Of a stretch of DNA of 8,603 nucleotides, positions 1 to 5,336 are shown one piece after another; position 1 is the stretch's first letter, and each line of letters opens with the position of its first letter. The translations under genes and the position numbers were made by a program. Source of the stretch: Oligoflexaceae bacterium (GTDB taxonomy: Bacteria; Bdellovibrionota_B; Oligoflexia; Oligoflexales; Oligoflexaceae); contig CANJJY010000184.1 of the NCBI GenBank assembly GCA_947474445.1, positions 1-8,603 on the forward strand, given 5' to 3'. The notes beneath the pieces are model-generated. The model ran no database searches. It worked only from the letters and a program-made list of their open reading frames with translations, and had not been told where the DNA came from.

Positions 1-474
1 TGGAAAGGCAACGGGAGTCGCCCACCGGAAGATCCAAAAATTCCGGCCGATACCAGCCACAGCAAAAAGACCCAAACAGATTCTGGCGACATCATCATCG
101 AGGGCAGCTTTTCTAACCGCTATGGCACCAAAGATTTGATCTGCGATGTCTTCGGTTCCGTCCAAGGCGCGCGCGGCCCCGATCTAGTGACCGTGACGAA
201 CTTTGTCGACAAGCGTCTGGTGCGTGCCTATCGCGCTTTTTCTGATCGCTTCTTCTTCAGCACTTCTGAGGCCGGACCGGGTTACAGCTGGTTGAAAGGC
301 AGTCAGCACTATGAATATTCGTGTCTCAGCCTCGATCCAGGCGAAGATCCCGGCCAAGTGCCCCCTCCCCATGACAAGTGCGATCCCGAATATCAAGACT
401 GCGATTGGAGTTGCAAGTCAGGTCCCAACCCTGATCAGTGCGAGAGTCCCAGCCAAGATTGGCCTGAAAGCTGA
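1..474 (+). CDS. Cysteine-rich probable exported protein, 3' part only
   Basis: The reading frame is open from the first base of the window to a TGA at 472-474, so the gene starts upstream and 157 C-terminal residues are visible. I do not recognise the family. It has six cysteines in the visible part (48, 108, 127, 134, 138, 147, counted from the first visible residue). The last five follow the pattern C-x18-C-x6-C-x3-C-x8-C, including DCDWSCK. A very similar pattern occurs in the protein at 1488-2315, which has a signal peptide, so this one is probably also exported and disulfide-bonded. The tail is rich in Pro, Asp and Ser. A TTG at 136 could in principle be a start, but the frame continues upstream and there is no ribosome site before it. 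The function is unknown. It lies 72 bases before the next gene. Confidence 0.7.
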   Translation, partial: WKGNGSRPPEDPKIPADTSHSKKTQTDSGDIIIEGSFSNRYGTKDLICDVFGSVQGARGPDLVTVTNFVDKRLVRAYRAFSDRFFFSTSEAGPGYSWLKGSQHYEYSCLSLDPGEDPGQVPPPHDKCDPEYQDCDWSCKSGPNPDQCESPSQDWPES

Positions 475-481
475 AATCACC

Positions 482-510
482 GAGAGAGGCTGGCCTCTGC
501 GGCCTCTTTT
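482..510 (+). terminator. Weak terminator-like hairpin between first and second gene
   Basis: AGAGGC (485-490) pairs perfectly with GCCTCT (502-507) around an 11-base loop and is followed by T-rich sequence (TTTTCTT). Outer G-T and A-T pairs could lengthen the stem. It lies just after the stop at 474. It may trim transcription between the first and second genes, but the stem is short and an inner alternative pairing (GAGGC/GCCTC, 486-497) competes. I infer at most partial termination. Confidence 0.35.
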
Positions 511-546
511 CTTCACCCACACCGCTGAGACGAGGAGGAGATACTG

Positions 547-1008
547 ATGCAAAAGCCTTGGAAACCGGCTCGGGGCCAATGGAGCACACACCTTTTTGGA
601 CCCACGCTGAGCCTCCTTCTTGCTCTCACGGGACTTTACGCCGTCACGACTTTTCTGCGAACAGCCCGCGATCCCTCGGCCCCAAGCCTGATGGATCAGA
701 AGTCCGACGCGGCCGTTCCCTTTACCAAAGCAAAGCCTTTAGTGCGCGTGGACCCGACAACAGAACTCAGTCCATCGACGCGCGAGCCCAGCGAACAGAA
801 AACTCTCCTGAAGACCGATAGCCCTGCGGCCCCGACCGGAGGTCAAGAGTCAGACGCCAACGCGATCGCTTATGAAGAAGGCCTGGTTCATCTCTCACCC
901 GAACAAAACGAGACCTTGCAGGGCAGCCAAGGTTGGGGTCAAGGTTCGAGTGAAGCCCGCACCTTAATCGAACAAATTCCAGATGAGGCATTTACCAATG
1001 AGTGGTGA
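547..1008 (+). CDS. Single-pass membrane-anchored protein of unknown function
   Basis: A 153-residue protein. The start is well supported by AGGAGGAG at 533-540, six bases before the ATG. The first 15 residues are basic and polar, then residues about 16-37 (GPTLSLLLALTGLYAVTTFL and neighbours) form one hydrophobic segment followed by Arg, which suggests a signal anchor. The rest is hydrophilic, rich in Pro, Ser, Thr and Glu, and looks flexible or disordered: roughly 40-110 a linker, then a Gly/Gln-rich patch (SQGWGQGSS) and an acidic C-terminus (LIEQIPDEAF). It has no cysteine, unlike its neighbours. I recognise no family. Its end overlaps the next gene by 11 bases, which suggests translational coupling. 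A periplasmic tether or an accessory of the surrounding exported proteins is possible, but this is inference only. Confidence 0.75.
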   Translation: MQKPWKPARGQWSTHLFGPTLSLLLALTGLYAVTTFLRTARDPSAPSLMDQKSDAAVPFTKAKPLVRVDPTTELSPSTREPSEQKTLLKTDSPAAPTGGQESDANAIAYEEGLVHLSPEQNETLQGSQGWGQGSSEARTLIEQIPDEAFTNEW

Positions 1009-1483
1009 GCGAATGTCCCTGCGTCCCATCTTCATCCTCGTCCTCTTACACCTCTGGGCCGGCGAAGCCACCGCCATGCTTCGCTTCAATGTCTACCGTC
1101 CTGAGGCCACCATTCAGGACCATGAAGTCTGCATCGTCACCAAACACGAGAAGAATCTGAAAAAGGTCAATCAGGCAAATCCACTCAACGGGCAAGAGCC
1201 CATAGCCTGTCGCATCAGCCTCGAGGCCCGAGCCATCGACCAACATATATTCGTTCTCGAGCCACGCAGTCTGCGAGGAAATGTGGTAAGACGTTTTGAT
1301 TATGATCAGAAAACCAAGGTCTGCTTTTCATTCGCCGACCGTCTCGGCGCGACGGAAAAGATCGATGGGTTTTCTAGTCTGCAGAGTGAATGTACAACTT
1401 GGGAGGCTGGGCCCCGCGTATTTCCAGGATCGTTTGCCCAAAAGGTGCGTAGCCTCACCTCTCCCTCTCGAAAGAAAGGATAA
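998..1483 (+). CDS. Small secreted protein with four cysteines, unknown function
   Basis: A 161-residue protein if it starts at the ATG at 998. GATGAGG (982-988) lies nine bases upstream and serves as ribosome site, inside the end of the previous gene. In-frame ATGs at 983 and 1013 are alternatives; 1013 gives a more compact signal peptide but has only GGTGAG close by. The hydrophobic stretch LRPIFILVLLHLWAG followed by EATA, with likely cleavage after ATA, is a Sec signal peptide. The mature part, about 135-140 residues, has four cysteines (in HEVCIV, PIACRI, KVCFSF and SECTTW), consistent with two disulfides. It ends in a basic tail (SPSRKKG). I recognise no domain. The next start is four bases after its stop, so the two genes are surely co-transcribed. 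Confidence 0.7.
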   Translation: MSGERMSLRPIFILVLLHLWAGEATAMLRFNVYRPEATIQDHEVCIVTKHEKNLKKVNQANPLNGQEPIACRISLEARAIDQHIFVLEPRSLRGNVVRRFDYDQKTKVCFSFADRLGATEKIDGFSSLQSECTTWEAGPRVFPGSFAQKVRSLTSPSRKKG

Positions 1484-1487
1484 ACCG

Positions 1488-2315
1488 ATGTCAAAACGAG
1501 CTTTACTCTTCGGTCTCTTCGCTGCTTCGCGCGCCTTCGCTTACGAAGGTGATGGGCACAATCCGGGCAGCTGGAAAATGCTACCCACTTCGATTGAAAT
1601 CCAAGCATCGGGCCCGGCTCTTCGATTAAAAAACCTGGATTTGTTCCCTAAGCTCTGTTCTCTCGTCGTTCAGCGCAAAGGAACTCTGATCCTGGAAGCC
1701 GACCGCCTCTTGTTTCGAGCTGATCGCAGCATGAGCCTTTCTTTACCGGCGGCCGAACCAGAGCTTTCCATCGATGATCTGAAAATCGGTTTGGCCTGCG
1801 TCAAACTCCTGCCAAACGAAACGGAAGCGTCCGTGCCAACGCCGAAGGACCTCTCGTGTTCGCCTCAAAATGACGACTGCGAACAAAGCTGTAAAGCGGC
1901 CCTAGATCAACCGAATGCCTGTCTGAATGATCATCTCGCCGTCGCGTTCGATCGCAGCTCTTGGACAGTGACGGAAAGTGAGCAGGAATGGACGGCCGAA
2001 GCGACCTTCCATCAGCAGACCGAGGGTCGTCTGACCTGCCAGTTCTTAGCGACAGCAAAGATTGTAGGCAGCGACTCTGAAGTGAGTTTTCTCATCAACC
2101 CCAGCCCGATCACTGTGCTTTCTGCCGATGCAAACCAGACCGTTCGCTGGAGCTTCAACAAGGCCGAGGCGGGAGCCGGCCGCACGCTCGATCTTTCCCG
2201 GCCGCGCGTCGTAGGACTCTGTGCGCCTGGTACCCAGAAAAAATCTGAAAACTGGTATTTCTCCTGCGATCCCCTCAAGCGATCAGAATGTAACTGGGTC
2301 ACGCAGAAAAATTAG
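1488..2315 (+). CDS. Secreted ten-cysteine protein, relative of the first gene product
   Basis: A 275-residue protein starting at 1488, seven bases after AAAGGA (1475-1480). The frame is open further upstream, but that stretch overlaps the previous gene and this ATG has both a ribosome site and a signal peptide. Residues 1-18 (MSKRALLFGLFAASRAFA) are a Sec signal with cleavage after AFA. Ten cysteines follow (57, 104, 124, 131, 135, 145, 184, 245, 260, 268), an even number that suits periplasmic or extracellular disulfides. The block from C104 to C145 follows C-x19-C-x6-C-x3-C-x9-C with NDDCEQSCK, matching the first protein in the window (DCDWSCK). The C-terminal half (150-275) looks like beta strands with alternating hydrophobics. 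The family and function are unknown to me. Confidence 0.75.
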   Translation: MSKRALLFGLFAASRAFAYEGDGHNPGSWKMLPTSIEIQASGPALRLKNLDLFPKLCSLVVQRKGTLILEADRLLFRADRSMSLSLPAAEPELSIDDLKIGLACVKLLPNETEASVPTPKDLSCSPQNDDCEQSCKAALDQPNACLNDHLAVAFDRSSWTVTESEQEWTAEATFHQQTEGRLTCQFLATAKIVGSDSEVSFLINPSPITVLSADANQTVRWSFNKAEAGAGRTLDLSRPRVVGLCAPGTQKKSENWYFSCDPLKRSECNWVTQKN

Positions 2316-2357
2316 ACCCAAAAGTTAGCGATAGAATTTTAACGAGGAAAAATCACC

Positions 2358-3356
2358 ATGCTAGTCAAGTCATCGCGTCACCTCTTGATGCTCATCGCTG
2401 CGACTTTTTCCTTTACGGCCTGTGGCCCAGAGCGAGGAGTCAAGGAGAGCGAAGGATCTCAGCTCCAGGAAATGATCAATGAGAGCAATCGCCCCGAGCG
2501 TTTGGATAAGGCCGTGAACTGGAACTACGATCCCGATAGCCTGCCTGGCTTCGGTGAGAGTGCCAGCATCGTATGGTCGGGTAACTGGTGGCCCCTTTCT
2601 CAGGGTGGCACGATCGCGGCGATGCGAAAATACGATAGCGCTCAACAGACCGGGGGAACCGCGGCTCGCTGGGAACAGCAAAGTGCTGATGCCACCCAAG
2701 GCGTTTCCTGGGCGGGACATTGCAATGGTTTGGCCGCCGCAGGTATCAATGAGCAAAAGCCTCTCCGCAGCGTCACCTATCGTGGCGTCACCTTCACTCC
2801 GCAAGATATCGAAGCCTTGCTGGTTGAAAAGTGGCAAGGGACCCAAGGCATCAATTTGGTCGGCAAGCGTTGCCAAGGGCCGACAGCGTACGACGGAACG
2901 GGTCGACCGATCGATGGCTCGTGTCGCGATTTCAATCCCGCATCTTTTCATCTGCTCCTCGAGAATGTGGTGGGACTCCAACGTTCACCTTTTATTCTCG
3001 ACATCGAGGCGAGCGAAGCGGTTTGGAATTATCCCGTGGTCAGCTATCAGACGCGCACCGAAGAGATCAGCTTGAATCAAGCCGTGGCCTATACCCGTCA
3101 GAGCGGAAACTATCAGCTCAACCCCAGCGCGACCCAGTTTCTCAAAGCAACGACGACGATCAAACTGGCAACAGGTAAGGAGAAAACCTATGAATATGTG
3201 CTCGAAGGTCAAAATGGTTTGATCATCGGCGGAGAATGGATCAATGGCTCTCTCAAGGATCATCCTGATTTTGGTTGGTATGCGGGCCAAGCCCATGCTG
3301 CCAACCCCGCTCTCGATATCTCTATCATCGATGCGATTGCGCGACAGTCCTTTTAA
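2358..3356 (+). CDS. Lipoprotein with transglutaminase-elicitor-like domain
   Basis: A 332-residue protein with GAGGA at 2344-2348, nine bases before the start. Residues 1-22 form a lipoprotein signal ending in the lipobox FTAC (Cys22); Phe at -3 is not the commonest residue. From about residue 65 the sequence resembles bacterial proteins with the transglutaminase elicitor domain (TGase_elicitor, first known from Phytophthora GP42). Visible motifs are SWAGHCNGLAAAG with probable catalytic Cys122, GKRCQG (172), CRDFNPASFHLLLENVVGL (189-207), a WNYPV segment (223-227), and GGEW...HPDFGW (291-307), where His302 and Asp304 may complete a Cys-His-Asp set. Expected activity is protein cross-linking or a related acyl transfer or hydrolysis at the outer membrane or periplasmic face; a peptidase-like role is also possible. 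The assignment is from remembered motifs, not a search. It closes the exported-protein cluster. Confidence 0.7.
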   Translation: MLVKSSRHLLMLIAATFSFTACGPERGVKESEGSQLQEMINESNRPERLDKAVNWNYDPDSLPGFGESASIVWSGNWWPLSQGGTIAAMRKYDSAQQTGGTAARWEQQSADATQGVSWAGHCNGLAAAGINEQKPLRSVTYRGVTFTPQDIEALLVEKWQGTQGINLVGKRCQGPTAYDGTGRPIDGSCRDFNPASFHLLLENVVGLQRSPFILDIEASEAVWNYPVVSYQTRTEEISLNQAVAYTRQSGNYQLNPSATQFLKATTTIKLATGKEKTYEYVLEGQNGLIIGGEWINGSLKDHPDFGWYAGQAHAANPALDISIIDAIARQSF

Positions 3357-3364
3357 CAGAAGCT

Positions 3365-3407
3365 TATGATCACCTTGAATCATACCGATTGGTATCCCTC
3401 GTATAAG
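3365..3407 (+). promoter_or_regulatory. Possible leucine-operon promoter with two dyads
   Basis: TATAAG at 3402-3407 is a good -10-like hexamer. The nearest -35-like hexamer, TTGAAT (3375-3380), is 21 bases away, too far for a standard promoter. Just upstream lie two perfect inverted repeats: TATGAT-8-ATCATA (3365-3384) and ATACC-GATT-GGTAT (3382-3395). They cover the place where a -35 would be, as an activator or repressor site might. A start near 3414 would give a leader of about 75 bases before the leader peptide. No clear terminator lies between the previous gene and this site, so read-through is also possible. Confidence 0.3.
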
Positions 3408-3414
3408 TTTAAAA

Positions 3415-3437
3415 GCGAGCGGGTTGACTTTGCTCGC
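3415..3437 (+). other. Hairpin in the 5' leader
   Basis: GCGAGC (3415-3420) pairs perfectly with GCTCGC (3432-3437) around an 11-base loop. If transcription starts near 3414, this hairpin would sit at the very 5' end of the transcript, where it could stabilise the RNA. No U-run follows, so it is not a terminator. Confidence 0.3.
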
Positions 3438-3488
3438 AAGTCGGAGGAAAGTAGAGGCAAGACAAAGTTATTTTCGGGCGAGTTTAAA

Positions 3489-3632
3489 ATGAATCTGCAT
3501 CACCTACATAATAACAGCCAAACGACGGCCTTCGCTGGTGTGGTCCAGGTGCAGCTTCTGACCCCTGTTGTCTCGCTTTTGCTCGTGCGTCTCAGCTTCG
3601 GTCTCCTTCTTAGCAAGGGGGATCCGGCTTAG
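3489..3632 (+). CDS. Leucine/valine-rich leader peptide of attenuator
   Basis: A 47-codon peptide starting at ATG 3489, with GGGCGAG (3476-3482) as a modest ribosome site six bases upstream. It contains 11 Leu and 6 Val codons and no Ile. They cluster in GVVQVQLLTPVVSLLLVRLS (17-36) and FGLLL (37-41), the Leu-Leu-Leu runs being at codons 30-32 and 39-41. The stop (3630-3632) lies 20 bases before a strong terminator and inside the alternative antiterminator hairpin. This is the layout of leu, ilvB and ilvGMEDA leader peptides in enterobacteria, although the sequence itself is not one I recognise. The peptide is expected to have no function once made; its translation rate senses Leu- and Val-tRNA charging. 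The frame extends upstream to an ATG at 3366, but that would run through the -10-like site and has no good ribosome site. Confidence 0.85.
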   Translation: MNLHHLHNNSQTTAFAGVVQVQLLTPVVSLLLVRLSFGLLLSKGDPA

Positions 3633-3688
3633 AGCTCGCAAGCTGAAGACGGAACCCCCAACACCTTGAAAAGTGTTGGGGGTTTTTT
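3602..3688 (+). promoter_or_regulatory. Transcription attenuator with competing RNA hairpins
   Basis: Three mutually exclusive structures are visible. (1) Protector: TCTCCTT (3602-3608) with AAGGGGG (3615-3621), seven pairs including two G-T, loop CTTAGC. (2) Antiterminator: GGGGGATCCG (3617-3626) with CGGAACCCCC (3650-3659), nine of ten pairs with one A-A mismatch, capped by AGCT-CGCA-AGCT (3633-3644). (3) Terminator at 3653-3688, which needs the same C-run 3655-3659. A ribosome that reaches the stop codon at 3630 would cover the antiterminator's 5' arm, letting the terminator form. A ribosome stalled on Leu codons around 35-39 would break the protector and leave the antiterminator free, so the operon is read. 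The mechanism is established for leu and ilv operons; the pairing is seen here, and the response is inferred. Confidence 0.82.
3653..3688 (+). terminator. Rho-independent attenuator terminator
   Basis: CCCCCAACAC (3655-3664) pairs perfectly with GTGTTGGGGG (3673-3682) around an 8-base loop and is followed at once by six T (3683-3688). Two A (3653-3654) can extend the stem into the U-run. It lies between the leader peptide and the first structural gene, as expected of an attenuator. Confidence 0.93.
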
Positions 3689-3747
3689 GATTTAAGTCCA
3701 CGTCCTGCACGTCAGCTTTATTTTGCACTCTTGCCTGATGCAAGGGT

Positions 3748-3767
3748 TTGGGCGGCGCTTTGCCCAA
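3748..3767 (+). other. Hairpin just before the ilvM-like ribosome site
   Basis: TTGGGC (3748-3753) pairs perfectly with GCCCAA (3762-3767) around an 8-base loop and is followed by CTTTTAAGGAG, which contains the ribosome site of the next gene (3773-3778). The stem is short. It may hold the ribosome site open or act as a weak extra terminator. The rest of the 100 bases between the attenuator and the gene holds a short direct repeat (CACGTC twice, separated by CTG) and nothing else I can name. Confidence 0.3.
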
Positions 3768-3788
3768 CTTTTAAGGAGCTCGACATCT

Positions 3789-4115
3789 ATGCGGTTTCAG
3801 GCTGATATTCTCGCTCATAATGAAGAGGGGATCTTGGAAAGGATACTCAGGGTTTGCAGGAGCCGTGGCTACGTATCGCAAAGCCTGCGAGCCGACTATC
3901 ATCAGAATGAAAGGCTTCTCAGCATTTCTATCGAAGGCCAAAGCGAGCGTCCTCTCGCGCAGCTCTCGCTACAGGTGAAAAAACTATTCGATGTCATCGA
4001 CGTAACCGTCAAAAGTTTGCCGTCTGAGGTTCAGCATCACGCATCCGAAGCTTCCCCCATGCATTTAAATGCCCTTATCAGGAGAACCGCCTATGTCAGC
4101 TCCAGTCGTGGATAG
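3789..4115 (+). CDS. ilvM: IlvM-like ACT-domain subunit (acetolactate synthase small subunit type)
   Basis: A 108-residue protein starting at 3789, ten bases after AAGGAG (3773-3778). The open frame reaches 3723, but that extension has no ribosome site. Residues 1-78 match the small ACT-type regulatory subunit of acetohydroxyacid synthase II: LERILRVCRSRGY (16-28) compares with LERVLRVVRHRGF of E. coli IlvM, and LSLQVKKLFDVIDVTV (59-74) with its C-terminal strand region. IlvM is about 87 residues; the extra 30 residues here (79-108) look unstructured and run 23 bases into leuA. IlvM normally activates and stabilises the catalytic subunit IlvG, but no large subunit is present in this window. 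It may partner a distant ilvB/ilvG product, or be reused to regulate LeuA. It is the first gene after the attenuator, so it is co-regulated with leucine synthesis. Confidence 0.8.
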   Translation: MRFQADILAHNEEGILERILRVCRSRGYVSQSLRADYHQNERLLSISIEGQSERPLAQLSLQVKKLFDVIDVTVKSLPSEVQHHASEASPMHLNALIRRTAYVSSSRG

Positions 4116-5310
4116 AGTGATTATTTTTGATACGACCCTGCGCGATGGCGAGCAATCGCCGGGAGCGAGCATGAACATCGATGAAAAGCTGCAGATGGCG
4201 GAAGTCCTCGCGCTCCTCAAGGTCGATGTCATCGAATGCGGCTTTCCCGCCAGCTCAGATGGGGATTTTGCAGCCGTCAAAGCAATCTCGGAAGCCATAG
4301 ACGGTCCCACTCTCGCGGCCCTATCCCGCTGTCGACGCGATGATATCGTGAGGACGCACACCGCCCTCAGAGCTGCCAAACGTTGCCGGGCCCACATCTT
4401 TCTCGCGACTAGTGAGATTCATCGCACCTATAAACTCAAGATGGACAAGGGACAGGTGATCGCCTGCGTGCGCGAGGGTTTGGCTCTAGCGCGGAACCTC
4501 TTTGATGAGGTTGAATTTTCGGCCGAGGATGCGGCGCGGACCGAACCTGATTTCCTGGCCGAAGTCGTCTATGAGGCGATCGAGGCTGGTGCCACCATCA
4601 TCAATATACCCGATACGGTCGGCTATGCTGTCCCTCAGCAATTCGGCGCGATCATTCGAAACCTCAAAACCAAGGTCAGCAATATAGACAAGGCCGAACT
4701 CAGCGTTCACTGCCACAACGATTTGGGACTGGCAGTCGCCAACAGTCTCGCGGCGATTGAAGCCGGCGCGCGGCAGGTCGAATGCACGATCAATGGCATC
4801 GGCGAGCGGGCCGGCAACTGTTCGCTCGAAGAGCTGGTGATGGCGCTCAAAACCCGTCACGATTTTTATGGCGTCGAGACAGGAATCGACACGCCGCAGC
4901 TCGTCTATGCCAGCTCTATGCTTACCCGCATCACGGGGCTGACGGTGCCTCGCAACAAGGCTGTGGTCGGTGCCAACGCCTTTGCTCATGAAGCCGGTAT
5001 TCATCAGCATGGTATGCTGATGCATCCATCGACTTACGAAATCATGCGTCCCGAAGACGTCGGCCGCGCAGGAACCAGTATGATCCTCGGCAAGCATTCC
5101 GGGCGACATGCCTTCAGCTATTGGCTCGAAGTGAACGATTTCAATTGCACAGAATCTCAGTTCGAAGAAGCTTTCCACGCCTTCAAACGCCTCTGTGATC
5201 AAAAGAAGGAACCGGCCGAAGATGAGCTCCTGGCTATCATCAGCGATATCTTGCATCCGGCGCCCCATGTTTTGATGACGAATGGACCTTTTGCGCGACG
5301 CGGCATGTAA
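4093..5310 (+). CDS. leuA: 2-isopropylmalate synthase, short form lacking the regulatory domain
   Basis: Condenses acetyl-CoA with 2-oxoisovalerate, the first committed step of leucine synthesis (EC 2.3.3.13), in the cytoplasm. Start 4093 lies seven bases after AGGAGA (4080-4085); an in-frame ATG at 4069 is less likely. Visible motifs are FDTTLRDGEQSPGAS (12-26, metal-binding Asp13 and catalytic Arg17), EFSAEDAARTEPDFL (141-155), NIPDTVGY (171-178), SVHCHNDLGLAVANS (204-218; metal ligands His206 and His208), GIGERAGNCSLEE (235-247, Asn242) and NAFAHEAGIHQHG (295-307), then LGKHSGRHAF (332-341). The protein is 405 residues, against about 510-525 for usual bacterial LeuA. It ends after the linker region, and the C-terminal leucine-binding domain of about 110-130 residues is absent. 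No remnant follows; leuC starts 27 bases later. Confidence 0.95.
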   Translation: MSAPVVDRVIIFDTTLRDGEQSPGASMNIDEKLQMAEVLALLKVDVIECGFPASSDGDFAAVKAISEAIDGPTLAALSRCRRDDIVRTHTALRAAKRCRAHIFLATSEIHRTYKLKMDKGQVIACVREGLALARNLFDEVEFSAEDAARTEPDFLAEVVYEAIEAGATIINIPDTVGYAVPQQFGAIIRNLKTKVSNIDKAELSVHCHNDLGLAVANSLAAIEAGARQVECTINGIGERAGNCSLEELVMALKTRHDFYGVETGIDTPQLVYASSMLTRITGLTVPRNKAVVGANAFAHEAGIHQHGMLMHPSTYEIMRPEDVGRAGTSMILGKHSGRHAFSYWLEVNDFNCTESQFEEAFHAFKRLCDQKKEPAEDELLAIISDILHPAPHVLMTNGPFARRGM

Positions 5311-5336
5311 TAGTCTAACGTGATGGGACAGATGTT

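Noticed and set aside
1296..1487. N-terminal extension of the ten-cysteine protein
   Set aside because: It overlaps the previous gene in another frame. The ATG at 1488 has AAAGGA at proper spacing and begins a signal peptide.
2370..2981. 203-codon open frame on the - strand inside the lipoprotein gene
   Set aside because: It is antisense to a gene with a ribosome site, lipobox and recognisable domain motifs. Its own sequence shows no motif.
2554..3075. 173-codon + strand frame inside the lipoprotein gene
   Set aside because: Its translation is basic and low in recognisable pattern, it has no good ribosome site, and it is fully covered by the supported frame.
3366..3488. Upstream extension of the leader peptide frame giving 88 codons
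   Set aside because: The ATG at 3366 has no good ribosome site, the extension crosses the -10-like hexamer and two dyads, and the Leu/Val-rich leader is complete from 3489.
3357..3788. Remnant of an acetolactate synthase large subunit before the ilvM-like gene
   Set aside because: I looked for ThDP-enzyme motifs in the three forward frames and found none. The interval is accounted for by the leader, attenuator and short stems.
4486..5268. 260-codon open frame on the - strand inside leuA
   Set aside because: It lies wholly antisense to a clearly conserved catalytic region. It has no family motif and is explained by codon bias of the + strand gene.
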